Origin: Hungatella sp.
GTDB lineage: Bacteria > Bacillota > Clostridia > Lachnospirales > Lachnospiraceae
Length of the DNA: 64,000 nt
Assembly (NCBI GenBank): GCA_009712635.1
Contig: WASS01000020.1
Location: 505,208 to 569,207, forward strand
Direction of reading: 5' to 3'
The first letter of the stretch is position 1; each line of letters opens with the position of its first letter. Positions 1 to 9,156 of this stretch are shown here, one piece after another. The notes beneath the pieces were generated by a model. The model had not been told where the DNA came from. It saw only the letters and a list, made by a program, of their open reading frames with translations, and searched no databases. A program made the position numbers and the translations under genes.

Positions 1-757
1 CCATTAAGTTGATGCTGACAGATGATACGGAATCGGTATAGCCTTTTTCATTCACCAATCCGTCCAGGGACTGGTGGTCTAAAACATAACCTACCACTGC
101 TTCTGCCTGCTCATGCCACTTGGGGCCTTTCTCGGTCATTACATACTTTCCATCCATGGAAAGCTGGCTCTTTTTAGTTCCGTCTTCCTTTATACAGTCC
201 CAGGTAAGGGCTGTAATTGCATTCCCCTTAACGGTCATACTCACCTGGTCTTTGAATCCGTTCTCATCAAATTCCGGTGATTCATAAGTATAGGTTCCAT
301 CCTTTAAAGAAGATGAAGTCTCAGAAGCCTCTTTTGTTGTCTCCGGCACATCTTCCGGCTTTTCTCCTCTTGCCTTGGCAAGAGCCTGATCCACCGCTTC
401 CTTTATGGCATTGCTGCTAAGTGTTGCCCCGGATACTGCATCCACCTCTGTGGACTGTTTTCCAAGTATGGAATCTGTTAACCCCGGCAATACCATATTA
501 AGCAGAGTTTCCTTCTCTCCATTTACAACAATAGAGTCAATGGTCTTTCCTGATACTGTTACATCTGCGGTGACGATCCCGCCGTAGCCTCTCGCAGTAC
601 CTGTATAGGTACCCGGAACATAGATTTCGGGTCTAACACTGTTGTCAATCGCCTTATAAAGTGGATCTGTTCCAAAAACAGTAGCGCCAGCCAGTAAAAT
701 CATGGCTCCTAACCCAATATATCCGTTTCGTTTAGCATTTGCGTTACTTTTATTCAT
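1..757 (-). CDS. FMN-binding domain protein, membrane-anchored (3' end outside window)
   Basis: Read from the minus strand; 252 codons are inside the window and the C-terminus is cut off. The ATG at 757 follows AGGAGGAGAT, an excellent ribosome site. Residues about 13-30 form a single N-terminal membrane segment. An FMN_bind domain follows (about 45-125) with GTARGYGG and the flavinylation-type motif DAVSGAT, whose Thr112 would be the covalent FMN acceptor (family knowledge; ApbE would attach it). A second, related domain starts near residue 150 (DGTYTYESPEFDENGF). Such proteins carry electrons on the outer face of the membrane. The neighbour at 941, a NusG-II protein, is a frequent companion of FMN-binding proteins. 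The substrate or partner cannot be told from this window. Confidence 0.85.
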   Translation of the reverse strand, partial: MNKSNANAKRNGYIGLGAMILLAGATVFGTDPLYKAIDNSVRPEIYVPGTYTGTARGYGGIVTADVTVSGKTIDSIVVNGEKETLLNMVLPGLTDSILGKQSTEVDAVSGATLSSNAIKEAVDQALAKARGEKPEDVPETTKEASETSSSLKDGTYTYESPEFDENGFKDQVSMTVKGNAITALTWDCIKEDGTKKSQLSMDGKYVMTEKGPKWHEQAEAVVGYVLDHQSLDGLVNEKGYTDSVSSVSINLM

Positions 758-842
758 ATCTCCTCCTGTTTTATAAAGTTTGACTTTATTTTAACACACT
801 CTTAACGGTTACGGCAACGACTTTATGAAATTTTAATTATAT

Positions 843-872
843 TTGGAAGGAATGGGAAATTTATGTTATAAT
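843..872 (+). promoter_or_regulatory. Sigma-A-type promoter for the NusG-II gene
   Basis: TTGGAA at 843-848, an 18-bp spacer and TATAAT at 867-872. It lies about 70 bp upstream of the ATG at 941, in the divergent gap with the FMN-binding gene. Seen in sequence only. Confidence 0.45.
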
Positions 873-940
873 AAAACAGGGCTTGTTATTAAGCCCTTCT
901 GTTTATGAATTATAGAAAATAAGTAAGAGGATCTGTTAGA

Positions 941-1291
941 ATGGAAATCAAAAAGCATAAGAAAGAAGTTATATTAATTGTTATTATTATAGCAATATCC
1001 TGTATTCTCCTCATTGTGAACAAGATCATTTTTTCAAAGCCTGCCAGATATCTTGAGATCACCGTAGATGGGAACGTTGTAGAAAAGCTGGATCTAAACC
1101 ATGATACAGAGATTTTAGTAAACGGATATCTCAGCGGAACCAACCACATTGTAATTCAAGGCGGAAAGGTACACGTCTCCGATGCAACCTGCCCCGACAA
1201 AATCTGTATCCATCAGGGCACAATTGAACAGACAGGGGAAAGCATTGTCTGCCTGCCCAATCGTATGATTGCCCAGATTATAGGTAATTAA
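941..1291 (+). CDS. NusG domain II-containing membrane protein
   Basis: A 116-residue protein with one N-terminal hydrophobic segment (about 9-28) and an extracytoplasmic domain of the NusG_II family (the small beta domain found in some NusG proteins, here free-standing). The C-terminal half has the family pattern CPDKICIHQG followed by GESIVCLPNRM. The role is not established; it is often encoded beside FMN-binding proteins and polyprenyl or flavin-associated membrane genes. It is divergent from the FMN-binding gene and convergent with DegV (4-nt gap). The start ATG follows AGAGGATC. Confidence 0.8.
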   Translation: MEIKKHKKEVILIVIIIAISCILLIVNKIIFSKPARYLEITVDGNVVEKLDLNHDTEILVNGYLSGTNHIVIQGGKVHVSDATCPDKICIHQGTIEQTGESIVCLPNRMIAQIIGN

Positions 1292-1295
1292 ACAA

Positions 1296-2183
1296 CTAAT
1301 CCGTTCTTTTATCTCCGAAAAAGAATAGTGCCACCGTTCCAGGACCTGTGTGGGAACCGATTACGCAGCCAATGCTGTTAATAATCACGTTTCCTGACAG
1401 CATGGGGAAGCGGCTCTCAACGAGTGCTGCCACCTCTTTTGCATCGGCCTCACAGGCAGAGTGGGCAATCACACATTTTCTGTTATAGCGGGAGCCATTT
1501 TGGGCATGGAGTTCCATCATTTTTACCATTTCCTGAATGGCTCTTTTTTTTGTCCTTATTTTCTGCCTTGGAATTAAATGTCCGGTATCATCTATATTCA
1601 TGAGAGGGCAGATATTTAAAACAGTTCCAAGCATGGCAGAGGTGGCAGATATTCTTCCTCCCCGCTTAAAGCTGGTAAGATCCGTGGAGAAAAACCAATG
1701 GTGTACAGAAAGCCGGTTATTCATAACCCATTCTGCAGCCGCTTCTAATGTCGCTCCATTATCCCGCAGATCCGCTGCTGCATCGGTTAAAAGTCCATAA
1801 CCAGAGGAGGCCCCAAGTGTATCCAGTATGATAATGGTCTTTCCCGGATATTTCTGGCGCATCTCATTTGCTGCCGCACAGGCGGAATTATAAGTACCGG
1901 AAATCCCGGAAGACAGAGTCAGATGCAGAATATCGTTTCCTTCTTTTAAGATCGGTTCAAAGAAATTGCAGTATTCATCAACATTTACCTGAGAGGTATA
2001 AGGTGCTGCACCTTTGGCAATCCGCTCATAAAATTTTTCAAATGGGATGCTCTCCCCTAAATCATCCGGATAAGTTACCTCATCTATTGTGTAATGAAAA
2101 CAGACATATGGAATCTTGCGGCTTTCAAAAAATTCCTTTTTCATGTCTGCCGTAGAACAACAGGTTAAAACAAAATTTCCCAT
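1296..2183 (-). CDS. DegV family fatty-acid-binding protein
   Basis: A 295-residue protein matching the DegV/FakB family, which binds a single fatty acid and presents it to the kinase FakA. It shows the N-terminal strand plus TCCSTADM, and the lipid-contact motif TLSSGISGTYNSA. I start it at the ATG at 2183 because GGCAGGAGGTGT precedes it; the open frame extends further upstream into the sensor kinase gene but without a ribosome site. It is last in the nptA-regulator-kinase-degV run, starting 31 nt after the kinase stop. No fakA is present in the window. Confidence 0.88.
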   Translation of the reverse strand: MGNFVLTCCSTADMKKEFFESRKIPYVCFHYTIDEVTYPDDLGESIPFEKFYERIAKGAAPYTSQVNVDEYCNFFEPILKEGNDILHLTLSSGISGTYNSACAAANEMRQKYPGKTIIILDTLGASSGYGLLTDAAADLRDNGATLEAAAEWVMNNRLSVHHWFFSTDLTSFKRGGRISATSAMLGTVLNICPLMNIDDTGHLIPRQKIRTKKRAIQEMVKMMELHAQNGSRYNRKCVIAHSACEADAKEVAALVESRFPMLSGNVIINSIGCVIGSHTGPGTVALFFFGDKRTD

Positions 2184-2214
2184 ACCCGTACACCTCCTGC
2201 CTGAAACGGCTTTT

Positions 2215-3618
2215 TTATAGTGTTTTTCCCTGGACCGGAATTTTAACCATAAATTCCGTTCCAACATCAATCGTTGATTCCACTGTAATGGTGCCATGAT
2301 AAAAGTTTACAATATGCTTTACAATGGAAAGACCAAGACCAGTTCCGCCCTGTTTTTTACTTCTCCCCTTATCAACCCGGTAGAACCGTTCAAATATACG
2401 CCCTAACGATTCTTTTGGAATCCCCATCCCATTATCTTTTACCCGGATAATTATATTGCGGTCTTCCTCACGAACTGTGATCCATACCTCTCCTCCTGGT
2501 TTATTATATTTTACCGCATTGCTGACCAGATTGCCAATTAATTCCTTCATCTGCTGGCCGTTGGCATAGATACAGACCGGCTTACAGTCCATATGAAGAA
2601 GAACTTCGTGGGAAGCTGCAAGGGGTTCCAGGGATTCGATGATATCCTCTACCAGTATGGAAAGGCGCACATCGCTTTTTAAAACCTCTGCCTCTTTTGT
2701 CTCGAGACGGGATATCATAAGAATATCATTAATCAGGTTATTCATATTTCCCGCTTCTTTTTTAATGCGTTTTATAAAATCCGCCTTTTGTGCTTCATCC
2801 TGTATAATCCCGCTTTCCAAAAGTTCCGCATAGCCCTGTACCGAGGTAATTGGGGTTTTTAACTCGTGAGAAGCATTGCTGAAAAATTCCTGGCGGATCT
2901 GCTTTTCCCGTTCTATCTGAGTCAGATAATCTTTTACATTCTTTGACATCCTGGTGGTGGTTTCTGCAATGATATTAATTTCCGGATACTGATATCGCTC
3001 AAAAGAAAGGTCTGTATAATCACCGTTTACCTTTAACATTTCCTGGGATATTTCTTTAAGAGGCCGGGTGATTGACTCAGCGAAACTATCTGCTGAAAAA
3101 GCCGAATACATGATTGCAGCAAGAAAACTAAGCCATACCGCCGGGAGAAGAAGTATTAAATTTTCTTTCATACCGGTATAGGGAATTGCCATTCGCAGAA
3201 TGTAATCGGATTTGGAAGAACGGATGGCTACATAAAGCATACTTTCCTTAAGTGTCTTTGAATAGCGCCTGGCAGTCCCCACTCCTTCTGCAAGCGCCTC
3301 CTTCACCTCTTCCCTGTCTCCGTGATTATCCAAAGAAGCGACCGGTACTTCTCCAGTATCGGCCGCTACGGTTCCATCAAGGCTAATGACGGTGAAACGG
3401 CTACGGTTTTCACTTAATGTTGGCTTTAGGTCTCCGATTTCCTTTTCTAAATCCCCGTTGTAATCAAGAACCTCATCCATAGCCTTTAATGTATATTTCA
3501 TGTCTTTTCTGGAATTTTTAAGCAAAGCACTGCTGGAGGCAATATAAAAGATAGAACTGCTTAATACCAGTACTACAAGAATAATCTGAATAAATTTTAA
3601 AAAGATCGCCTGTTTCAT
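2215..3618 (-). CDS. PhoR-like sensor histidine kinase
   Basis: Membrane sensor kinase, 467 residues from the ATG at 3618 (preceded by GAGGGAGG). A farther ATG at 3663 overlaps the regulator stop by ATGA and is the alternative. Order: membrane helix about 8-30, extracellular sensor domain to about 155, second helix about 153-178, HAMP-like linker, HisKA H-box SNASHELKTPITSVQGY with phospho-accepting His251, N-box NLVSNAVKYN, and G-boxes DNGMGIP and GGTGLGLSIVK. It lies directly behind its response regulator and the Na/Pi symporter gene, so phosphate sensing (PhoR-type) is the likely role. That assignment is inferred from context and from the Pho-like boxes at 6079-6158. Confidence 0.88.
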   Translation of the reverse strand: MKQAIFLKFIQIILVVLVLSSSIFYIASSSALLKNSRKDMKYTLKAMDEVLDYNGDLEKEIGDLKPTLSENRSRFTVISLDGTVAADTGEVPVASLDNHGDREEVKEALAEGVGTARRYSKTLKESMLYVAIRSSKSDYILRMAIPYTGMKENLILLLPAVWLSFLAAIMYSAFSADSFAESITRPLKEISQEMLKVNGDYTDLSFERYQYPEINIIAETTTRMSKNVKDYLTQIEREKQIRQEFFSNASHELKTPITSVQGYAELLESGIIQDEAQKADFIKRIKKEAGNMNNLINDILMISRLETKEAEVLKSDVRLSILVEDIIESLEPLAASHEVLLHMDCKPVCIYANGQQMKELIGNLVSNAVKYNKPGGEVWITVREEDRNIIIRVKDNGMGIPKESLGRIFERFYRVDKGRSKKQGGTGLGLSIVKHIVNFYHGTITVESTIDVGTEFMVKIPVQGKTL

Positions 3619-3659
3619 AGTGCCTCCCTCTGCCATTTTAAACCGCCTGCTTTTTTCCA

Positions 3660-4349
3660 TCATTCTTCGGTTTTAATAAAGCGGTATCCCACCCCTCGAA
3701 CCGTCTTAATGCAGGAACCGCCGTTTTCTCCCAGCTTCTGCCGCAGCGTACGGATGTGCATGTCAAGAGTCCGGGTTTCTCCATCATAATCATATCCCCA
3801 GATGTGATTCAGCAGTTCGTCTCTGGTTACTACTTTATTGTGATTTTCCATGAGATATTGCAGCAATTCAAACTCTTTTAATGTGAGTTCAACCTTTACT
3901 CCGTCACAATAAACTTCTCTGGTCTTCTTGTTTAAGTTCAGACAATACTGTTCCAGTTCATCCTCAGATCCCTGATTTTTTGTACTCCGGCGCAAAAGAC
4001 TGCGGATCCGAGCTGCAAGTTCCATAACACCAAAAGGCTTTGTCATATAGTCATCTGCACCGCCATCCAGACCGGCCACTTTATCAAACTCCCGGTCTTT
4101 GGCAGTCAGGACAAGAATGGGAATGTCTTTTAATGAATCATTTTTCCGGATTTTGCGTATCGCCGACAATCCGTCCATACCGGGAAGCATAAGATCAAAG
4201 ACAGCCAGTGCGGGTTTGTCCGTTTCCATACACTTTAAGGCTTCCTCTGCCAGTTCATGTGCAGACACCTCATATCCAAAACCCTCCAGGGCAATTTTAA
4301 TTAAGTCCCTGATATTGTCATCATCCTCTACTACATAGATTCGTTCCAT
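3660..4349 (-). CDS. OmpR/PhoB-family response regulator
   Basis: 229 residues with a receiver domain (acidic pair around Asp9-Asp10, phospho-acceptor Asp52 in FDLMLPGMDG, Lys104 in YMTKPFG) and a C-terminal winged helix (RTLDMHIRTLRQKLGE ... VRGVGYRF). These are textbook OmpR/PhoB features. It is placed 40 nt after the Na/Pi symporter and directly before the kinase. The repeated TGTAA boxes in front of the operon at multiples of 11 bp fit binding by this type of regulator. PhoB/PhoP-like is my best call; target range is unknown. Confidence 0.9.
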   Translation of the reverse strand: MERIYVVEDDDNIRDLIKIALEGFGYEVSAHELAEEALKCMETDKPALAVFDLMLPGMDGLSAIRKIRKNDSLKDIPILVLTAKDREFDKVAGLDGGADDYMTKPFGVMELAARIRSLLRRSTKNQGSEDELEQYCLNLNKKTREVYCDGVKVELTLKEFELLQYLMENHNKVVTRDELLNHIWGYDYDGETRTLDMHIRTLRQKLGENGGSCIKTVRGVGYRFIKTEE

Positions 4350-4388
4350 ACATTCTCCTTTCTGTCTGAAAAAGTTTAAGTATGTTTC

Positions 4389-6044
4389 TTATATTTCTTC
4401 CTTTACGTAACCTGCAATGTTATGTGCATGGTCAGAAATTCTCTCCAGGTTACTTAATGCATCCAAAAAGATAACTCCATTTTCCGGTTTACAGGTCTGG
4501 GCAGATAAACGTTCAATATGACGTTCTCTTAATTCTTCCTCCAGGCTGTCTACATTTTCCTCACTATGAACGACCGCACGTACTTCTGACATATCAGAGG
4601 TCTCTCTTGCTTTCACAGCATGTTCCAAAGAAGAGCGGACAGCGTTCAGCATTTCTCTCATTTCGCTTTCTGCTTCCTTGGAAAAGATAATCTTACGGTT
4701 GGCTTTTTCCGCTGCAAGCTCTGATAAGTTTTCACAGTGATCGCTGACCCGTTCAAAGTCACTGACTGTATAGAAGAGGTTTTTAACCAGCATATGCTGT
4801 TCTTCATTTAAGGATTGATTATTGATTTTTATTAAATAGTCTGTCAGCAGTTTCTCATAATGATCAATCTTTTGTTCCAGCTTCTCCACCTGTTTTATTT
4901 CGGATACGTCACTGCTCAGCAGCGCGTCTGCTGCCACATCAAAATTTTCAAGTGCAGCATATCCCATATTCACCACCTGATGATTTACATTTTCAATGGC
5001 AAAAGAAGGCGTTTCCAAAATTCTCTCATCTAAATGACGTTTCATTTCGCTTTCAGGATCAGGCTCTTCTTCTTTTTCTTTACTCCGCACAAAAATTCCG
5101 GAAGCTTTCACAAGAAGACCGGCAAAAGGAAATAAGATAATCGTATTCGTTACGTTAAATACCGTATGGAATATGGATATCTCTACGCTGGTAATGGAAG
5201 AGGATGCAAGTACCGGATTCAGTTTAAATAGAATAAACATGATAATTCCGAAAATAAATGCACCGACTACATTAAAGAGAAGATGTATCACAGCAGCACG
5301 TTTGGCGGTCCGGTTTGCTCCCAGACTGGAAAGCAATGCAGTTACGCAGGTACCGATATTCTGCCCCAATGTGATAAAAATAGCAGATTGCCAGTTAACA
5401 ATTCCATTGAGTGCAAGTGTCTGTAAAATACCGACTGAAGCAGAAGAACTTTGTATAATGCCGGTTACCACAAGTCCCGCCAGAATTCCAAGGAGGGGAT
5501 TTCTGCCAAGTACAGAAAATGCCTGTCCGAATATGGGAGCATCTTTGTAAGGGGTAATGGATACAGACATAAAAGTAAGACCAATAAACAAGACACCAAA
5601 ACCAACTAAAATCTGACCGATTTGTTTTTTCTTTTCAGTCTTTGCAAATAAGTTAAAAAGAGCGCCAACGCCCACCAGTGCAGGAGCAAAAAATTCCGGC
5701 TTTAACATTTCTCCCCATTCACTCATGGAGACGATCCAGCTGGTAACAGTTGTACCAATGTTTGCACCCATAATGATGCCCACTGCCTGCTGAAGATTAA
5801 TGATACCAGCGTTGACAAATCCAACCACCATTACAGTCGTGGCGGAACTGCTCTGAATGATAGCGGTAATTCCCGTTCCAAGCAAAACACCCATCAGCCG
5901 GTTGCTTGTTAATGCTCCAAGCAATTGCTGCATCTTATGTCCTGCAGATTTCTGTAGTCCATCAGCCATGGCATCCATTCCGTAAAGGAACATCCCCAGC
6001 CCCCCGATAAACTGAAACAGCATTTGTACATCCGTAATTGACAT
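4389..6044 (-). CDS. Na/phosphate cotransporter with PhoU-like C-terminal domain
   Basis: A 551-residue NptA/YjbB-family symporter. Two inverted Na/Pi cotransporter repeats are recognised by the paired QSSSATTVMVV / GANIGTTVTSW and QSSSASVGI / GQNIGTCVTALL motifs. Eight or so membrane segments fill the first ~320 residues. The last ~200 residues are soluble helical PhoU-like sequence (LVKNLFYTVSDFERVSDHCENL; ALSNLERISDHAHNI). It imports inorganic phosphate with sodium. The start at 6044 follows CAGGAGGATGAT; the ten extra upstream codons have no ribosome site. First gene of the phosphate operon. Confidence 0.92.
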   Translation of the reverse strand: MSITDVQMLFQFIGGLGMFLYGMDAMADGLQKSAGHKMQQLLGALTSNRLMGVLLGTGITAIIQSSSATTVMVVGFVNAGIINLQQAVGIIMGANIGTTVTSWIVSMSEWGEMLKPEFFAPALVGVGALFNLFAKTEKKKQIGQILVGFGVLFIGLTFMSVSITPYKDAPIFGQAFSVLGRNPLLGILAGLVVTGIIQSSSASVGILQTLALNGIVNWQSAIFITLGQNIGTCVTALLSSLGANRTAKRAAVIHLLFNVVGAFIFGIIMFILFKLNPVLASSSITSVEISIFHTVFNVTNTIILFPFAGLLVKASGIFVRSKEKEEEPDPESEMKRHLDERILETPSFAIENVNHQVVNMGYAALENFDVAADALLSSDVSEIKQVEKLEQKIDHYEKLLTDYLIKINNQSLNEEQHMLVKNLFYTVSDFERVSDHCENLSELAAEKANRKIIFSKEAESEMREMLNAVRSSLEHAVKARETSDMSEVRAVVHSEENVDSLEEELRERHIERLSAQTCKPENGVIFLDALSNLERISDHAHNIAGYVKEEI

Positions 6045-6078
6045 ATCATCCTCCTGTATTTCATGACAAGTCATGTTA

Positions 6079-6158
6079 TGTAAGCATCATATCAAATCTA
6101 TGTAAAGTATTATGCATGCAATTGTAAAATTTATGTAAAATTTTGTCTTACTGTAAAA
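6079..6158 (-). promoter_or_regulatory. Array of Pho-box-like TGTAA repeats at 11-bp multiples
   Basis: On the plus strand TGTAA(A/G) begins at 6079, 6101, 6123, 6134 and 6152, i.e. TTACA on the coding strand. The spacings are 22, 22, 11 and 18 bp, so four of the five are in helical register. PhoP/PhoB-type regulators bind TT(A/T)ACA repeats with 11-bp periodicity (family knowledge). The array sits 35-110 bp upstream of the symporter start. The last copy falls inside the end of the dipeptidase gene. Confidence 0.65.
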
Positions 6159-7146
6159 TTTCCTTATACACACGAAGTACATTGCCGTAAAAAACAGCCT
6201 CAATTTCAGAATCGGAGAAGCCTTCTTTTTTCATGCATGCTTCTAAAAGCGGCAGATCTTCCGGAGATTTCATCTCCAGTTCTCCTCCGATGCCATCAAA
6301 ATCCGATCCCAGGCCAATGCAGCCAATTCCTCCGATCTTCTTTAAATGCTTTATGTGTGAGACCATATCCTGAATGCGGCTGAGGGACTTCTCTCCTTTC
6401 TTCCAGTCATGAAGAAAATCCCCGCAAAAATTAATTCCTGTAACTCCGCCCCGCTCTGCAAGCATTTTTATCATCTCATCGGTTAAATTTCTCGGATTGG
6501 ATGCTATGGTTCTTGCATTGGAGTGACTTGCCACAAAAGGTTTTTTCGTGTGATGGAACACATCATAAATACCTGCATCGGATAAATGGGAAACATCAAT
6601 GATCATCCCCAGCCGCTCCATCTCCTCCACAAAAACAATACCTGTTTCGGTAAGCCCGTGCTCGGTTTCCGGTTCAAAAAATGCTTCCTCTTTCTCAATG
6701 CGGATTCGGTTTGGATATGCCAGTTCATTGATGTGATTCCAGGTAAGCGTCATCATACGGACTCCCAGGCGGTAAAAATTACGTAAAAATGCCGTTTCCC
6801 CCTGACAGACACCGCCCTCCTCAATGGTAAGCATGGCAGACATCCGGCCTTCCTTCCGGTTTTTCTCAATATCTTCATATGTTCTGACAATTCCAATTAA
6901 ATCCCCATACAGTTCCAGTTCGGTATAAAATAAGTCCAGCAGCTTCATACAGTATTCAAACGGTCTTTCGTGCTTTGTCAGTTCTGTAAACAGGGCAAAA
7001 TTCTGCAGACAGTAATTTCCTTTTTTCATTCTCTCCAGATCAATATGGCAATCATTTTTTAATATAGAACCTTCTTTTCCTGCCTGCCTTCTGTAATAAA
7101 GCTCCGATATGGTATCACAATGCATATCTGCAACATTCATTTTCAT
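6148..7146 (-). CDS. Membrane dipeptidase family protein (peptidase M19)
   Basis: 332 residues with the M19 renal-dipeptidase fold. Metal ligands are visible in DMHCDTI (His-x-Asp), TIEEGG (Glu), the SHSNAR histidine and GLGSDFDGI. These zinc enzymes hydrolyse dipeptides, including D-amino-acid-containing ones. No signal peptide or membrane segment is visible, so it is probably cytoplasmic. The start ATG at 7146 follows AGGAAAGG. A strong hairpin (7183-7213) separates it from the ABC operon upstream, so it is probably transcribed alone. Confidence 0.9.
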   Translation of the reverse strand: MKMNVADMHCDTISELYYRRQAGKEGSILKNDCHIDLERMKKGNYCLQNFALFTELTKHERPFEYCMKLLDLFYTELELYGDLIGIVRTYEDIEKNRKEGRMSAMLTIEEGGVCQGETAFLRNFYRLGVRMMTLTWNHINELAYPNRIRIEKEEAFFEPETEHGLTETGIVFVEEMERLGMIIDVSHLSDAGIYDVFHHTKKPFVASHSNARTIASNPRNLTDEMIKMLAERGGVTGINFCGDFLHDWKKGEKSLSRIQDMVSHIKHLKKIGGIGCIGLGSDFDGIGGELEMKSPEDLPLLEACMKKEGFSDSEIEAVFYGNVLRVYKEILQ

Positions 7147-7182
7147 TATCCTTTCCTATCACAAAGATTCTCTTACGCCCGA

Positions 7183-7213
7183 AAAGGAGTAGCCGTAAAA
7201 GAGCTACTCCTTT
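7183..7213 (-). terminator. Rho-independent terminator of the SLH/ABC exporter operon
   Basis: Perfect 11-bp stem AAAGGAGTAGC / GCTACTCCTTT (7183-7193 with 7203-7213) with a 9-nt loop, followed on the minus strand by TTTTC. It lies 58 nt past the permease stop. Confidence 0.8.
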
Positions 7214-7270
7214 GGTACCTATGCAAATAGTATCACTCCTATGACACATTTGCAAGAAATTATTCCTTTG

Positions 7271-8455
7271 TTATTCACTTCGAAGTGCATCAATGGGGCT
7301 TAAGTTGGCAGCACGGCTGGCTGGCATGTATCCAAACAAAAGTCCGATTCCCACCGATACGCTAAAGGACACAATCACAGCGCTGGGTGTAGGTGTTGCA
7401 TTGATTCCAATGGCAGCTCCAACCAGGGTGGTTGCTACTGAGCCTACTACAATCCCAACCACTCCTCCAAGAGAACTGGTGACAGCCGCTTCAATTACAA
7501 ACTGCTGCATGATGTGTTTCTTTTTTGCTCCCAGAGCCTTCCTGATTCCGATTTCCCTGGTTCGTTCCGATACCGACACCAGCATAATATTCATGACTCC
7601 CACACCTGCCACCAGAAGGGAAATGCTGGCAATGCCGCCAAGGACCATGGACATCATGGCAATCATGGAATCTAAAGATTCCAGCATCTCACTCATGGCA
7701 GTAACGCGGAACAGAGTGTCATCTTTATATATTCCCATTAAAAATGTTTCCAGAGACTCTTTGGCTTTTGCCGTGTAGTCTGTATCTGATGTTGCAAACA
7801 CGTAGTTGCTGATTTTTGCCGTATTGTTCATTTTTGCAGCGCTGCTGTATGGAAGATACAAAATATCATCCGTTCCGCCCGCTTCCAGCTCATCGTCATC
7901 CTGTCTGGATATGACTCCCACAATCCGGTAAGCGCTGCCATTCATTTTAATAGTTTTATCAATGGCATTATCCACGCTTCCATATAATTTCCAGGCTACG
8001 TAATATCCTGCCACACACACCTTCTGTCTGGAAGCAATATCAGAATAGGAAATAAAACGTCCTGCTTCAAGAGTCTGATCCTTCATGCCTAAATAATCTT
8101 CACTGACTCCTGTTACTGTGGTATCTTCCAGAGATTCTGTTCCATATTTTAACTTGGCACTTACCGATACGCTTGGTGTCATATGGGAAAATAAATCCCT
8201 GTTGTCGTTATAAAACTGATACATTTCATCTACATCTGCATATCTGGTTGTTAAGTTGGTTAAGCGAACCGTCATCTGGTTGGTACCCATGCTGGTAAAG
8301 CTGTCCTTCATATAAGACATCTGACCGTTTACAATACTGACCAGAATAATCACCGATGCCACACCTATAATAATACCCAGCATGGTGAGAAAAGAACGCA
8401 TCTTATTCCCCCAGATACTTTTCAGAGCCATTTTAAAGGATTGCAGAATATTCAT
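7271..8455 (-). CDS. MacB/FtsX-type ABC transporter permease
   Basis: 394 residues: one N-terminal helix (about 19-42, GNKMRSFLTMLGIIIGVASV), a large extracytoplasmic MacB-PCD domain, and three C-terminal helices (about 270-385) containing SERTREIGIRKALGA, the hallmark FtsX/MacB coupling segment. It ends with SRAANLSPIDALRSE, typical of this family. It overlaps the ATPase gene by 23 nt. With the ATPase and the HlyD-like adaptor it forms a tripartite-like exporter; substrates of this family include peptides and lipophilic drugs, and the one here is unknown. Confidence 0.9.
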   Translation of the reverse strand: MNILQSFKMALKSIWGNKMRSFLTMLGIIIGVASVIILVSIVNGQMSYMKDSFTSMGTNQMTVRLTNLTTRYADVDEMYQFYNDNRDLFSHMTPSVSVSAKLKYGTESLEDTTVTGVSEDYLGMKDQTLEAGRFISYSDIASRQKVCVAGYYVAWKLYGSVDNAIDKTIKMNGSAYRIVGVISRQDDDELEAGGTDDILYLPYSSAAKMNNTAKISNYVFATSDTDYTAKAKESLETFLMGIYKDDTLFRVTAMSEMLESLDSMIAMMSMVLGGIASISLLVAGVGVMNIMLVSVSERTREIGIRKALGAKKKHIMQQFVIEAAVTSSLGGVVGIVVGSVATTLVGAAIGINATPTPSAVIVSFSVSVGIGLLFGYMPASRAANLSPIDALRSE

Positions 8456-9140
8456 TTACGTCTCCATCGAAATTAATCTTACCATCGTGTACCCTTATCA
8501 CCCGCCGTGCTTCTAAAGCAATGCTGCTGTCATGAGTAATCATTACAATGGTATTGCCCTCATCATTTAGTTCCTTTAAGAAATCCAGTACATCCCGGCT
8601 GGTTTTGGAATCCAGGGCACCCGTTGGTTCATCTGCCAGAATCAGAGAAGGATTGCCAGCCAGTGCTCTGGCAATGGATACTCTTTGCTGCTGTCCGCCG
8701 GATAGCTGGTTCGGGAGATTTTTCCACTTGTCTGCCAGTCCAACCCGTTCCAAAGATGCCATGGCACGTTCTCTTCGTTCCTCATTTCCGGCTCCGGCAT
8801 AGAGCAGGGGCAGCTCCACATTTTCCAGAAGGTTTAATTTGGGAAGCAGATTGTACTGCTGAAAAATAAATCCGATCATTTTATTCCGTATCTGTGCCAG
8901 CTGATTGTCAGTCATACTTCCCACATCTTCTCCGCCCAGTAGATACTGACCATCGCTTGGAATATCCAGGGCGCCTATAATATTCATAAGAGTGGATTTC
9001 CCGCTTCCCGACTTTCCCACGATGGCGACAAATTCTCCCCGATATATGGTCATAGTCACTCCGTCGTTGGCACGTACCTCTTCCTCTCCCATCTGATATA
9101 CCTTGTAGATCTCCTTTAATTCAATCAAGGGCTCTGCCAC
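8433..9140 (-). CDS. MacB/LolD-type ABC transporter ATP-binding protein
   Basis: About 235 residues with Walker [11 protein letters not shown]-loop, signature [15 protein letters not shown], Walker [13 protein letters not shown] and the switch-histidine motif ITHD. It powers the adjacent permease. The best start is GTG at 9140, 17 nt after the adaptor stop and preceded by GAGGAGGAA; a longer frame to 9203 overlaps the adaptor's glycine-rich tail and has no ribosome site. Confidence 0.92.
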   Translation of the reverse strand: MAEPLIELKEIYKVYQMGEEEVRANDGVTMTIYRGEFVAIVGKSGSGKSTLMNIIGALDIPSDGQYLLGGEDVGSMTDNQLAQIRNKMIGFIFQQYNLLPKLNLLENVELPLLYAGAGNEERRERAMASLERVGLADKWKNLPNQLSGGQQQRVSIARALAGNPSLILADEPTGALDSKTSRDVLDFLKELNDEGNTIVMITHDSSIALEARRVIRVHDGKINFDGDVNEYSAIL

Positions 9141-9156
9141 ATTCCATTCCTCCTCA

